Below the pieces are notes generated by a model, which searched no databases, was not told where the DNA came from, and was given only the letters and a program-made list of their open reading frames with translations. The position numbers and the translations under genes are program-made. From Palsa-1400 sp036501625 (GTDB lineage Bacteria > Verrucomicrobiota > Verrucomicrobiia > Limisphaerales > Palsa-1400): a DNA stretch of 64,000 nt. The DNA is taken from the NCBI GenBank assembly GCA_036501625.1, contig DASXZY010000046.1, positions 62,001-126,000 on the forward strand, given 5' to 3'. Numbering within the stretch: position 1 is the stretch's first letter; each line of letters starts with the position of its first letter. Below, in pieces: positions 23,352-33,269 of this stretch.

Positions 23352-26300
23352 TTAGAACTTCACGCGGAAGAACGTTGAGGCTCCGGTTGGAGCGTTCGTG
23401 TAGGGCGAGGTCGCGCCCTGCACCGTCGTCCACGGGCCGGACAGGCTGGTCGCGGATTGGAGCGCGCCTTCGTTCCAGTTCAGCACCAGGTTCGAGCTGC
23501 TGATCTTTTGCGCCGTAAACGTGAGCGGCACGCCGGTGAAACTGACCTGATTGACGGAGCCTGCCATGTAGATGGAGGCGGCTTCCAGCGACGTCAGCGC
23601 GCGGCGCCAGACACCGAGGTCGTCAATGGCAAACGTGCCGGCAATCGAGCCGGGCGCGCCTGAATAGAGGCCCGTCGGGTCCTGGCCGATGGTGGCGTAA
23701 TTGGTCACGTCAATATTGCCCGCGGCTTGGATGCTCGTGCCGCCATCCACTTTGGAGCCGGCCAGCACGCCATCCAGATAGACCGTGCCGCCGCCCTTGC
23801 GGCTGATGACAAAAACCAAGCTATGGAAGTTGCCATCGTTGATGGTGCTTTCGGGAACCCCGTAGATGCCCGCGCCGTTGCCGGCGTTGGCCTGGGGGTT
23901 GTCAAACACCGAATAGGCCCAGGCTCCGAAATACCCCGCGGTGGTTCCCACCGTGGTGCCGTAAGATGGCGCGAATACGTAGCCCTTGCCGTAAGTCGAG
24001 CCGATGGCGTCGGTGAAGAAGGGCAAGTCGTTTCCGATGTACCCAAACGGTTCCTGCACCCACATGCTGACCGTGAAGTCCGTATTTGAACCGAACTGCA
24101 AATCAGGCCGGTAACCGACGCTGGCATAATTTGCATTGGTCGTCGAGCCGGTGACTGTCGTCTGGTAGGTGAAGGCGTCTCCGATGACTCCGCCCTCGTA
24201 ATCGCTGGTGACGACTGGGATTCCGCCGCTGGCTTCGTTGGTGGCGTTGTTGCCGCGGCCCGAAGTGTCGTTCAAGTTGTCGTCAAAGGTCAGGTGCAAG
24301 ACCAGCCCAGCGATGGGCGGCGCCACAGTCGGCGCGGGCAGAACGGTCACGATGACCGGCACGCTGGAAGTTCCGCCGACTGGGTTGGTAATGCCAACCG
24401 TGTAAGTGCCCGCATCAGAGAAGGCCAGGCTGGGGATCGTGAATGTCTTGGCGGTCGCGCCGGGATATGCGCCAACTCCTTTCTGGTTCCACTGATAAGT
24501 CAGCGGATAGGAGCCGGCCGCCGTGACAGACAGCGTGACTGGCAGGGAAACGTAATTTGTGACCGACACAGGCTGGACGGTTATGTAAGGCGCGGTGTGC
24601 GGGCCGAAGGAAGCAGCGTAGTGGCTGAGCACCTGCGCCGCGCTCAAGGCGTGGCTGTAAATCGCCACTTCGTCGATCGTGCCCGCATAGGACCAGTCAT
24701 AATCCGGCGTTGGGCCTGACCTTTCCGATCCGATGCTGACGGCGTTTTCGGCGGAGGCGGACGTAATGCCGCCATTGCCCGGAGGCGCGGTTTGGGCCGC
24801 CTGCAATCCGTCGATGTACAAGGTCAATTGCGAGTTCGCGTAATCGCAAACTCCAACCAAATGATGCCACTGGCCGTCAGGTCCGCTGGTTGCGATGACG
24901 GCAGTGACGTTGCCCTTGGGGTCTGTCACGTAGAAGCGGTAAAGGCCTCCGGAAACGTCCATGGCGAATTGCTCGTTGTCCACGCCGCCGTTGTTGCCGG
25001 TTCCCTTGGCAATGACCGTCGCGTTGGCGACCTGCACGGCAGGCCCATTCGCCCAAGCCTCGACGGCGAACTCCGAATTGGCGCCGGCGAAGTTAATCGT
25101 TGACGTGCCAATGTCGCCCAAATAGCTGTTGGTCACGCCGAGGAATCCGACGGCAAGGTCCGAGTCCACCGGCGGATAGTAACCAGGCACCCCCAGTTGG
25201 ACATCGTAATAATTGCCGTTGTTGCCGCCCGCGTAATCGAAGGCGACGGTTCCGTTGGCTTCATCCATCCGATAGTAGGCCAGCGGCTGGTCCGCCAAGA
25301 CGGTGGAGACATACAGGTTCGGCGGTGTCAGGTAGGAGAGCGTGGCCACCGTGCTGGTTGCCATGCCGAAGTTGTTGCTCAATACCAGAGTGTAGGAGCC
25401 GGCGGAAGTGGTCAGCGTATTGTTGGTATAGCCTGACTGAGTAGCTCCGGCAATCGGGGCGCCGTTCTGGTACCATTGGAAGGCCAACTGCTGGTTGGGC
25501 AGGGATGCGGGAGCAAAGCTGAACGGGAAGTTCGTCCAGCGCGATTCCGTGACCGGAACCAGCGTGGCCGGCGGCAGCGTGGGAGTCACGACCAGCGCGA
25601 CGGAGCTTGTGACCGAGCCATGGGAATTGGCCACGACGACCGAGTAAGTGGTATTGGCAGCCGCAGTCAGTCCGTTGATGGTGAAGTTCGTTCCAGTCTG
25701 CCCGGACACGGCCACGTTGTTGGAATACCATTGATAAGACAGCGTGCCGGGGCCGTCAGCCCAGACCGAGAACGAGGCCGACGAGCCTAAATACGCCGGA
25801 GACGGGGCCACCGGAGCCTGCGTGATGACCGGCGGCAAGGCCACTGAATTGTAAAGATTGGAAATAGTCGTTGGATCGAGCGCCGTCGTGAGAATGGACG
25901 GCTCCTCTATGTACCCGGTGAATGTGAGTCCCAAGTAGGCGTTCGGATTAGCAGCCGACCCGACGGACCACGGAGCCGCGACCGTTGCCGGCCCAATGCC
26001 GCCATCCGCGATCGAGTTCACCAAGGTTCCGTTGCGATACAAATTCCATGCGCTCCCGTCGTAAGTGCCGACCAGAAACACCCAATGGCCAATATCGCCA
26101 GGAGGAGCCGGGAAGGCCGCCGTCACGTAACCTATCAGATTGATTTCACCGCCGTTGAAGGCGCCGACCTCATAAAAAGGAACGTCGGGCACGACGTTCG
26201 TGTTGTAGTTGCCGTAAGAAAAGTCATCGCTCAAATACTCCCAGTCATAGGCATCGCCCACGCGCAGGAAGTTTTCAGCGTAGATGTTGTCAAAACCCTG

Positions 26301-27509
26301 GGCGATGATGTTGCCCACGTAGTTGTAGGCGCCGGGCTTGACCCATGCCGCCAAGGTAATGGGCTGGCCGGAGAAATCGGGCTGAACCGCATTCGTATCG
26401 AGAACCATTGAGCCGGCAACACCGTTGTAATAGACCGACCTGGCGTCGGCGGACAATCCGGGCACGCCCGGCTGGTCGGCCTGCGTTCCCAGTGTGTTGG
26501 TGGCATTGTCCACCAGGGAGCCGCTGTCAGCCGCGAACGTGTAAGTGTTCGGGGCGGGCGCGGTGTAGGCGGGCTGGTCAAAATTCCAATAACCGACTGG
26601 GCTGGAAGCCATGACCAAGCTGTCGTAACCAGCGGGATTGCCGGTGGCGGTCGTGTAGTGAGACATGACCGTGCTGGAACTCAACAGGGTATTATAGACG
26701 GCCACTTCGTCGATCCAGCCGTCCCAGCCGCGGTTGCCCGTGTAATAGGCGCCGCCGCCAAACCCATCCACAAACTCGCCGCCCAGCAGCGAAGTGCCGC
26801 CGATGCGCGTCGCCACCCAGCGATTCGGCAAAAACGGCGATGACACGCTGCCCGCGCCGGTGCCCGCCAGAGCGCCGTTGACGTATAAGGAAACTTTCGT
26901 TCCGTCATATTCAGCCACGACATGAGTGAACGCATTGGTGGGAACCGTGAAAGGCGCAACGGCTGTGGCAGTGTAACTCTGTTCGCCGCCGATGCGGAAG
27001 GTCACGCTGCCCGGCAGCACATAGAACAAATAGCCGGAGCGGCTGCCGTCGCCGGGGAAGGGGCTGTCGGAAGAGAGCGGGCAGGCGCCAGTGCTATCGC
27101 TGGGAGCAAAGGTGTTATTGGTGGCGGTGGTGGCCGGCTTAAACCAAAACTCAACGGAAAATGGCGGCTCGGGATTCAAAGCGGCGATATTCGGAATATC
27201 CACGTGCGAATAGCAAAAACCGATGTTCTGGCCCGTATTGGTCAAGTAGAGGCTGCTGCCAACGATGCCAGCCTGCCCGGTTTGCGCGTGAATGCCGTAG
27301 CCGTTGCCGGAGAATCCCGTGCTGCCCAAGTTGGTGAAGATTTGAACCGCTGGCGATGGGGCCGTCTCATTCAGCCGCCAATAATCCAGCGGCGATTGGG
27401 CCTCCAGGAGGGAGGAATACTGCGCATGCGCGGGCAGGGCGGCAAAAGCCCCGGCCAGAAACGCGCCCGTCAAGAAACGCCCCATTTTCCCATACGTGAG
27501 TTTGTTCAT
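23352..27509 (-). CDS. Giant secreted LamG/Ig-like domain protein (1,385 aa)
   Basis: The ATG at 27509 gives a signal peptide (MNKLTYGKMGRFLTGAFLAG) cleaved near AHAQ. The mature protein alternates concanavalin-A/LamG-like domains, recognised by segments such as YDGTKVSLYVNGALAGTG, TYDGSAWNLYRNGTLVNSI and LTLYIDGLQAAQTAPPGNGG, with Ig-like beta-sandwiches carrying the LSYQWYSNN, LAFQWYQNG and LTYQWNQKG motifs. The C-terminal ~55 residues end TFFRVKF and match the shared end module of five other exported proteins here. It is probably an adhesin or glycan binder. It lies 117 bp downstream of a pseudopilin gene and ends at a strong terminator. Confidence 0.9.
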   Translation of the reverse strand: MNKLTYGKMGRFLTGAFLAGAFAALPAHAQYSSLLEAQSPLDYWRLNETAPSPAVQIFTNLGSTGFSGNGYGIHAQTGQAGIVGSSLYLTNTGQNIGFCYSHVDIPNIAALNPEPPFSVEFWFKPATTATNNTFAPSDSTGACPLSSDSPFPGDGSRSGYLFYVLPGSVTFRIGGEQSYTATAVAPFTVPTNAFTHVVAEYDGTKVSLYVNGALAGTGAGSVSSPFLPNRWVATRIGGTSLLGGEFVDGFGGGAYYTGNRGWDGWIDEVAVYNTLLSSSTVMSHYTTATGNPAGYDSLVMASSPVGYWNFDQPAYTAPAPNTYTFAADSGSLVDNATNTLGTQADQPGVPGLSADARSVYYNGVAGSMVLDTNAVQPDFSGQPITLAAWVKPGAYNYVGNIIAQGFDNIYAENFLRVGDAYDWEYLSDDFSYGNYNTNVVPDVPFYEVGAFNGGEINLIGYVTAAFPAPPGDIGHWVFLVGTYDGSAWNLYRNGTLVNSIADGGIGPATVAAPWSVGSAANPNAYLGLTFTGYIEEPSILTTALDPTTISNLYNSVALPPVITQAPVAPSPAYLGSSASFSVWADGPGTLSYQWYSNNVAVSGQTGTNFTINGLTAAANTTYSVVVANSHGSVTSSVALVVTPTLPPATLVPVTESRWTNFPFSFAPASLPNQQLAFQWYQNGAPIAGATQSGYTNNTLTTSAGSYTLVLSNNFGMATSTVATLSYLTPPNLYVSTVLADQPLAYYRMDEANGTVAFDYAGGNNGNYYDVQLGVPGYYPPVDSDLAVGFLGVTNSYLGDIGTSTINFAGANSEFAVEAWANGPAVQVANATVIAKGTGNNGGVDNEQFAMDVSGGLYRFYVTDPKGNVTAVIATSGPDGQWHHLVGVCDYANSQLTLYIDGLQAAQTAPPGNGGITSASAENAVSIGSERSGPTPDYDWSYAGTIDEVAIYSHALSAAQVLSHYAASFGPHTAPYITVQPVSVTNYVSLPVTLSVTAAGSYPLTYQWNQKGVGAYPGATAKTFTIPSLAFSDAGTYTVGITNPVGGTSSVPVIVTVLPAPTVAPPIAGLVLHLTFDDNLNDTSGRGNNATNEASGGIPVVTSDYEGGVIGDAFTYQTTVTGSTTNANYASVGYRPDLQFGSNTDFTVSMWVQEPFGYIGNDLPFFTDAIGSTYGKGYVFAPSYGTTVGTTAGYFGAWAYSVFDNPQANAGNGAGIYGVPESTINDGNFHSLVFVISRKGGGTVYLDGVLAGSKVDGGTSIQAAGNIDVTNYATIGQDPTGLYSGAPGSIAGTFAIDDLGVWRRALTSLEAASIYMAGSVNQVSFTGVPLTFTAQKISSSNLVLNWNEGALQSATSLSGPWTTVQGATSPYTNAPTGASTFFRVKF

Positions 27510-27625
27510 AGTGTTATTTTTGCTGTTTGTGTTTTGCCACGGATTCCTGTTCGGGTTGAGTTGGCTAATCCGTTTCAAATTCTAAGTCTTGCGCGCGCCG
27601 CTCCCGTGTGTGGGAGGCGCGATGA

Positions 27626-28579
27626 CTATTCCGCTCCTTTGTAGGCGGAGACAGTGTGCTGTTGAAGCCAGGTGACGTCTTTGTCGTACGGGACAGGCAG
27701 CGGGTTGGCGGCCGGGCCGTTTATGGTGTCGACACCTGTGCCCATCGCGCTTTGCGACTCGAGCGGCGGAGTCGTTCTGATGTCCAGCCAGCGGTGAATT
27801 TCCGCGTGCCCATCGGCAAACGCGTATCCGGCGGCTTTATTGTGATACATGCCCGGCATGTCCTCGCTAAACTCGTAGAGTCCCGGCGAAGGCGGTGAAT
27901 CGCCTGTCATGTCGGTCAAATAATTCCCCCAATTGATGCAGTCCTGCCGCTCATCCACAAACACCCACGTATTGGCCGGACCTGGAGATTCCCCAGGAAT
28001 CAGATCTGATGTTTTCAAGTAAATAGGGTAATTATTGCCCCACGCGCCGACGCCCTGGCCTGACGACGCGTTATATCCCGCGAATCCTCCAAAGAAAAAG
28101 TTCATGGAAACCGTGCGAACCCGCGGATGCATGACGCCATTGGCCAGCACAAAGGATGTGTCCGAAGGACATTTATAAACCATGTAATTATGGATGTAGG
28201 GAAAAAGCGGTCCCGTTGTGATGCCAGCGGCCACCGGGTCCCAATTGTAGGAATTGGCAGAATAATTCAATATGTTAGTACACCAGACGAAGGCGTTATT
28301 TGGGTCCGGAGGGCCGGCCCTGGTGCCAGAAAGGCTGGAAAAAGGCACACGGTCCTTGGCGTCGTGCGCGTAACTGACCCAGCCCAGGACCATCTGGCGC
28401 ATGTTGCTCATGCATTGAGTCCCCTTGGCTTGCTGCTCGGCGTGCAGCAAGGCTGGCAGCAGCATGGCCGCCAATATGGCGATAATCGCGATGACCACCA
28501 ACAACTCGATGAGGGTAAACGCCAGGGTTCGGCGCGGCAGGGCCGCATTATGTTCTCTTTGGTTTTTCATGGTTTTCAT
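27626..28579 (-). CDS. Pseudopilin (prepilin N-methylation, H-X9-DG type)
   Basis: A 317-residue type II/IV pilin-like protein. A type III signal (TLAFTLIELLVVIAIIAILA) lies near residues 18-40, with the conserved FTLIELL cleavage context and Glu5. The C-terminal half carries MYHNKAAGYAFADGHAEIH, that is His-X9-Asp-Gly, the signature of the prepilin processing-associated family expanded in Planctomycetota and Verrucomicrobiota. I chose ATG 28579 (MKTMKNQ); ATG 28570 is possible. It sits directly upstream of a giant LamG gene on the same strand. Confidence 0.92.
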   Translation of the reverse strand: MKTMKNQREHNAALPRRTLAFTLIELLVVIAIIAILAAMLLPALLHAEQQAKGTQCMSNMRQMVLGWVSYAHDAKDRVPFSSLSGTRAGPPDPNNAFVWCTNILNYSANSYNWDPVAAGITTGPLFPYIHNYMVYKCPSDTSFVLANGVMHPRVRTVSMNFFFGGFAGYNASSGQGVGAWGNNYPIYLKTSDLIPGESPGPANTWVFVDERQDCINWGNYLTDMTGDSPPSPGLYEFSEDMPGMYHNKAAGYAFADGHAEIHRWLDIRTTPPLESQSAMGTGVDTINGPAANPLPVPYDKDVTWLQQHTVSAYKGAE

Positions 28580-29056
28580 GCGAGGTGAAAAAGCTTGGGG
28601 ACTGTGTCCAGCTCGAAGCGGAAAGGAAGACGGCCGAACCATCGCAGATCCCCGCAACTGGAAATGAAATTATTATTGTCGGGCATTGGTTGCTGGAGCG
28701 GAAGCGCGAGGTGAGGATGGCACTTTGGGCGGCGGCATTGCTTGTCGAGCAAAATCGGCTGAGAATCTGTCGGCTCCAGCCAGGCTCGCCATCGCACATT
28801 CCGAACGTCCATGTTTGCATCGTTCCACACGGCTCGTCCCACTTTCGTTCACGAAGCTTGCCGCGCGGTTGTTGGCTTTTCCCATAATTCCAGCCCCAAT
28901 AAACCTCCGGCACAAGCTACATAGTCGTAACAATTACACTAATTACAGATTGCAACGCTATCCCCCAAAAACGAATCGGTCAATAGAAAAATACATTAAA
29001 ATTGCGTTTAATATTCCGCTTATAAATTAGAAATGCTAATAATAGCCATTCCCATT
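28580..29056. other. Intergenic region, AT-rich right half
   Basis: A 477-bp gap between two minus-strand genes. The part from about 28920 to 29050 is clearly more AT-rich than its surroundings and probably contains the pseudopilin promoter. No gene, tRNA or repeat was recognised. Confidence 0.55.
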
Positions 29057-30802
29057 TTAACGCAGTGTAAAGAATAAATTTCCGGGCGCCACCGGCATCC
29101 CGCATGAATACCCTGTTGCCCCTTTTACAATCGCAGCCGTCACGGGCGTCCATGGGCCGCTTGGGCGCGCCGATGATTGCAGATTGGTCCCGCAGGCCAG
29201 GGGCCAGGTGACGCTGACCATGCTGGCCGCCCGGGTGATGTTCAGATCACAACTCGCGAGATAGAGGTTCAAATTGTAGCTTCCAGATGCGCAGCCATTT
29301 GCGACGGTCGATTCAGGCTGCACCATGATGCAAAAGTTCTGTCCGGCCGCAACGGGAGTGACGTAAACGCTCGGCTGGATATTGTTCTGGCAGGCGCCGC
29401 AACCCACCATCGTGGAGGGGAACCCAAAGCCGTTCAGCGGCGCATCCAGAAACACGCCCAGGATCGTGGAAAACTGGGTCGTGGGGCTGACGGTGCTGAT
29501 CTCCAAGGTGCCGGCGCTGGGCGCGGTGTAGGAATACCAGTTCGCGCAGCAGGAATCCGCCGTGCATAACAACGGCTGGTGCGGCTGGCTCACGCACCCG
29601 TGGGAGATGCTGGAGCTCTGGGAAACGCTGTAACCGCCAGTGTCGCCCAGCTTGACCACGTGGCCCATGCCGCCGGGCTGCGAAAAGGTATCGTTGACCG
29701 CGTTGAGAAATTTGTTCCAAATGACGGAATTCGTATCCGTGCTCCCATCCTGGAGCAGGTTAATCTGCACCAGAATCGGCTCCGAGTGGATCGTAAAATT
29801 GCCCGAAGTCGTCAAACTCGCCACATAGGCGCCGGTTTGGGCGGAGGTCATTTTGGGAATGATCAAAGTGGACTGATCGTTGGTGAGAATTTGCTGGTTG
29901 AAAAGCCAATCGCATTTGTTGCCCGGCCAGGGGCTCTGCAAGACAAGCGTGGCGCCATTGGATAAGACGAGGTCCAGGGGCGTGCCGGCATTGGCTGGAA
30001 GCGGTCCCGCGCCGGCTGTGAACGTCCCGCTCAAAACCACGTCGCCCTGCGCGCCATAGAACCCATCCACGGCAATCAGGCAGGTCGTGCCCGGCGCCGC
30101 GTTCAGGCTCAAGACGCTGTTTAAAAAGCCCGCGCCGTCGTCATCATTGATGGCGTTGGGCACGGGAATGAGCTTGTTGGACGGGGCGCTGAGCGTGTAG
30201 GCGCCGATGGTGGTGTCGAAATCGCTGCCCAGTGTGCTGAAGGTCATGATTCCGGCCGCTGGCGTTGAAGGCACGGTCCATCGGAACCACATTTCGCTGC
30301 CGCCCGGGTCGTTTGGAATAATATTCGGCGTACCGGATTGTTTGACCAGCCCGGCATTGGAACTGCGAACGATAAATTGAGTTAGCGACGGCAGCGGCGT
30401 GGCGTTGGCGGCCGAATTCGTGCCGTTGACGATAAAAATTCCGTTCCCCACCACCGTCACTTCCGCCGATTGGCTGATGGTGGCGCTGTTGGTATCCCCA
30501 ACCAGGACGCTGAATAGACCGCCATCAACTGCTTGAATATCAAGAATGGTCAGGCAGGAATTGTTGACGCCCAGAAAGGTATTGCCGTCCGAGGGGATGT
30601 TCACGCCATTTTTGAGCCATTGGTAGGTGAGCGTGTTGCCCGGCGCGCCCTCCGCGATCACGCATAATTCGACATTGCTGCCAAGCGGTTGATTCAACGC
30701 GTTGGTCGGCTGTTGTAGGATGATGGGCTGACCGCGAAGGCCGCCGCACCAAGCCAAAAGAACCACGAAAATCGCGGCCCATTGAAAACGTCCATTTTTC
30801 AC
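29057..30802 (-). CDS. Secreted Ig-like domain protein (581 aa)
   Basis: The GTG at 30802 gives a signal peptide (MKNGRFQWAAIFVVLLAW) cleaved near LRGQ. The first domain (~residues 22-105) is Ig-like, with LTYQWLKNGVNIPS and the buried-Cys pattern. Two PPC-like beta domains follow, recognised by FRWTVPSTPAAGIMTFSTLG and WYSYTAPSAGTLEISTVS, each with a DTTIGAY or TILGVF-type strand. The final ~50 residues end NLFFTLR and resemble the shared C-terminal module. Function unknown; several Cys pairs suggest a disulfide-stabilised extracellular protein. Confidence 0.82.
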   Translation of the reverse strand: MKNGRFQWAAIFVVLLAWCGGLRGQPIILQQPTNALNQPLGSNVELCVIAEGAPGNTLTYQWLKNGVNIPSDGNTFLGVNNSCLTILDIQAVDGGLFSVLVGDTNSATISQSAEVTVVGNGIFIVNGTNSAANATPLPSLTQFIVRSSNAGLVKQSGTPNIIPNDPGGSEMWFRWTVPSTPAAGIMTFSTLGSDFDTTIGAYTLSAPSNKLIPVPNAINDDDGAGFLNSVLSLNAAPGTTCLIAVDGFYGAQGDVVLSGTFTAGAGPLPANAGTPLDLVLSNGATLVLQSPWPGNKCDWLFNQQILTNDQSTLIIPKMTSAQTGAYVASLTTSGNFTIHSEPILVQINLLQDGSTDTNSVIWNKFLNAVNDTFSQPGGMGHVVKLGDTGGYSVSQSSSISHGCVSQPHQPLLCTADSCCANWYSYTAPSAGTLEISTVSPTTQFSTILGVFLDAPLNGFGFPSTMVGCGACQNNIQPSVYVTPVAAGQNFCIMVQPESTVANGCASGSYNLNLYLASCDLNITRAASMVSVTWPLACGTNLQSSARPSGPWTPVTAAIVKGATGYSCGMPVAPGNLFFTLR

Positions 30803-30951
30803 GACAACACCCCGCCCTTGCCTTGCCAAAACGAATGGGGGCGAAGGTGCGGGACGCCCAAACCGTGGCGCCCGCGGGAGCGAATGTCAATCGAAATGGG
30901 CGCGAAATGGGGCGCGCGGCGGAAGGGCTGTTTTCCCTTAATCTGTAATGG

Positions 30952-30998
30952 CAATCTTAATCCTCCTCCAAAAGAGATTGCGATTATGATTAAGATTG
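30952..30998. repeat. Inverted repeat upstream of typA, ATTAAGATT-type
   Basis: CAATCTTAATC (30952-30962) and its perfect complement GATTAAGATTG (30988-30998) flank a 25-base loop. Similar TTAATC-rich sequence appears again just after typA. Confidence 0.6.
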
Positions 30999-31116
30999 GG
31001 AAAGAACCCCGAGACTGGCTATAATCCCCTTCTGGATATATATTCTTTTCCGGCGCTTGACGTTTGGCCGATTCAAGGCACATTACGCGGCTCGTTCAGT
31101 TTAGAATGGATACTTA

Positions 31117-32952
31117 ATGGATCATATACGCAACATCGCTATTATCGCCCATGTTGACCACGGCAAAACCACCTTGGTGGATTGCCTGCTCAAACAATCG
31201 GGCACCTTTCGCGCGAACCAAGCCATCTCCTCCGAGGAACGCATCATGGACTCCATGGACCTCGAACGGGAGAAAGGCATCACCATCCGCGCCAAAAACG
31301 CCGCCTTTAAATACAAGGATTACCACATCAACATCGTCGATACCCCCGGCCATGCCGATTTCGGCGGAGAGGTCGAGCGCATCATGAACATGATCGACGG
31401 CGTGCTGCTGGTGGTCGATGCCGCCGACGGCCCGCAGGCCCAAACCCGGTTCGTCCTGCGCAAGGCCCTGGAGGCGGGCGCCAAGCCGATCGTCGTCATC
31501 AATAAAATCGACCGCGAAAACGTCGATCCTCACAAGGTGTTGGACAAGGTGTTTGATCTGTTCGTGTCGCTCCACGCGACCGACGAACAATTGGATTTCC
31601 CGACCGTCTATACCAGCGCCAAGGACGGCTATGCCAAGATCGATCTCAAGCAGGAGAGCACGAACATGGAGCCGCTCTTCGATGCGATCATCCGCCACAT
31701 TCCCGCCCCGCGCGCCCATGCCGGCTCCGAGTTCAAGATGCTGGTGGCCAATCTGGATTATTCCGATTACCTGGGGCGAATCGCCTTTGGCAAAATTTAC
31801 AGCGGCAAAGTCAAGCTGGGCGACCCTGCCGCCTGCCTGCACGGCGACGGCCGGAAAACCGAAGGCAAAATCACGGCTATTTTCCATTTTGAAGGGCTGA
31901 AACGAATCGAAATTCCCGAAGCGCACGCCGGCGACGTGGTGGGTGTGGCCGGGTTTGAGGATGTTTTTATTGGCGAAACCATCACGGACAATGTCACCCG
32001 GCCGCCGTTGCCGTTCGTGCCCATCGATCCGCCGACCATTCAAATGCAATTCGCGGTCAACGACGGCCCGCTGGCGGGGATGGACGGGAAATTGGTCACC
32101 GCGCGCCATATTTGGGAGCGCCTGACCAAGGAAATCCGCACCAATGTGGCCTTGCGCATCGCACCGACCGACGCGCCGAATATTTTCAACGTGGCCGGCC
32201 GCGGCGAGATGCAAATCGCCATCCTGGTCGAACAAATGCGGCGCGAGGGTTACGAAGTGCTGGTGTCGCGTCCCGAAGTGATCTACCAGAAAGACCCGGA
32301 GGGCCGTTTGCTGGAGCCAATCGAGAAGCTGTTCTTGGAAATTCCCAAAGAATCGATGGGGGCGACCATGGAAAACCTTTCCGGGCGCAAGGCGGACATC
32401 ACGCAAATGGATCATCACGGCAACGAAATCACCATTGAGGCCCTTATTCCCATGCGCGGCCTGATCGGCTTTGAAACGGACTTGGTCAACATGACCCGCG
32501 GCCTGGGCGTGATGAGCCATTTGTTCCACGAATACGGCCCGGACCGCGGCGACATCGTCGCGCGCAAGAACGGTTCGCTTGTCAGCATGGAGGACGGCGA
32601 AGCCATGGCCTACGCGCTGAACATGGTGCAGGAACGCGGCCGCCTGATGGTCGAGCCGGGCGAGAAAATTTACAAAGGCATGATCGTCGGCGAAAACGCG
32701 CGCGAGAACGACATCCCGGTCAACCCGTGCAAAGCCAAGCGCCTGACCAACATGCGTTCCCAGGGCGACGGCAAAGGCATCCAACTCGATCCGCCGCTAA
32801 AAATGTCGCTTGAGCGCGCGCTGGAGTACATCGGCCCCGACGAATACGTCGAAGCCACGCCCAAGAATTTGCGTTTGCGCAAAAAGATTCTGGACGAAAA
32901 CCAGCGCAAACGCGCCGCCCAATCCCGCTCGTCGAAGACAGTCGCGGAGTGA
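31117..32952 (+). CDS. typA: Ribosome-associated GTPase TypA/BipA
   Basis: A 611-residue translational GTPase. G1 is AHVDHGKTT (~residue 11), G2 lies in EREKGITI, G3 is DTPGHADF and G4 is NKID. Elongation-factor-like domains 2, 3 and 5 follow (RLTKEIRTNVALRI, PEVIYQKDPEGRLLEPIE), and the TypA-specific C-terminal domain ends in KILDENQRKRA. Length and domain order are standard. It probably assists 50S assembly and stress or cold growth. It stands alone and is flanked on both sides by TTAATC-rich repeats. Confidence 0.97.
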   Translation: MDHIRNIAIIAHVDHGKTTLVDCLLKQSGTFRANQAISSEERIMDSMDLEREKGITIRAKNAAFKYKDYHINIVDTPGHADFGGEVERIMNMIDGVLLVVDAADGPQAQTRFVLRKALEAGAKPIVVINKIDRENVDPHKVLDKVFDLFVSLHATDEQLDFPTVYTSAKDGYAKIDLKQESTNMEPLFDAIIRHIPAPRAHAGSEFKMLVANLDYSDYLGRIAFGKIYSGKVKLGDPAACLHGDGRKTEGKITAIFHFEGLKRIEIPEAHAGDVVGVAGFEDVFIGETITDNVTRPPLPFVPIDPPTIQMQFAVNDGPLAGMDGKLVTARHIWERLTKEIRTNVALRIAPTDAPNIFNVAGRGEMQIAILVEQMRREGYEVLVSRPEVIYQKDPEGRLLEPIEKLFLEIPKESMGATMENLSGRKADITQMDHHGNEITIEALIPMRGLIGFETDLVNMTRGLGVMSHLFHEYGPDRGDIVARKNGSLVSMEDGEAMAYALNMVQERGRLMVEPGEKIYKGMIVGENARENDIPVNPCKAKRLTNMRSQGDGKGIQLDPPLKMSLERALEYIGPDEYVEATPKNLRLRKKILDENQRKRAAQSRSSKTVAE

Positions 32953-32969
32953 TTGGGGGCGCAGGGATT

Positions 32970-33021
32970 CTTACTCTTAATCCTAATCTTACTCTTAATC
33001 TCCTTCGGGAAGAGGAGTAAG
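32970..33021. repeat. TTAATC-type direct repeat and TTCG hairpin after typA
   Basis: CTTACTCTTAATC occurs twice (32970-32982 and 32988-33000), an 18-bp period. The second copy also forms an inverted pair (CTTACTC 32988-32994 with GAGTAAG 33015-33021) closing on a TTCG loop at 33004-33007. It starts 18 bases after the typA stop and could end or stabilise the transcript, but no T tract follows. Confidence 0.6.
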
Positions 33022-33196
33022 AGCAGGGCGGCATTGGCGCGGCGCAAGATCATCGCTGCTATTCCATCGTGGAAAGCAACGCAGATGAAGTATCGAGGTT
33101 CGCTCCTTGGGGACTCATCAAGCAGTGTCACTACCCAGGAAGGCTCTCCGTTCCATCAATGCCCCGATAACACCGTTGCAACGCGAGCGTATCCGT

Positions 33197-33235
33197 ATAG
33201 CTAACCCCTCGCCCCTGCCTGGACAGGTTAGCTAT
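33197..33235. other. Perfect 10-bp inverted repeat between convergent genes
   Basis: ATAGCTAACC (33197-33206) and GGTTAGCTAT (33226-33235) are perfect complements around a 19-base loop, 35 bases beyond the stop of the hybrid kinase. It could be a bidirectional transcription barrier; no T run is present. Confidence 0.5.
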
Positions 33236-33269
33236 GGATACAATCGAAGGAAGATCAGAATTTAGGCGC

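Noticed and set aside
31114..32784. A 556-residue frame antisense to typA
   Set aside because: TypA is unambiguous on the other strand; the shadow is Asp/His-rich as expected from reverse reading of GC-rich codons.
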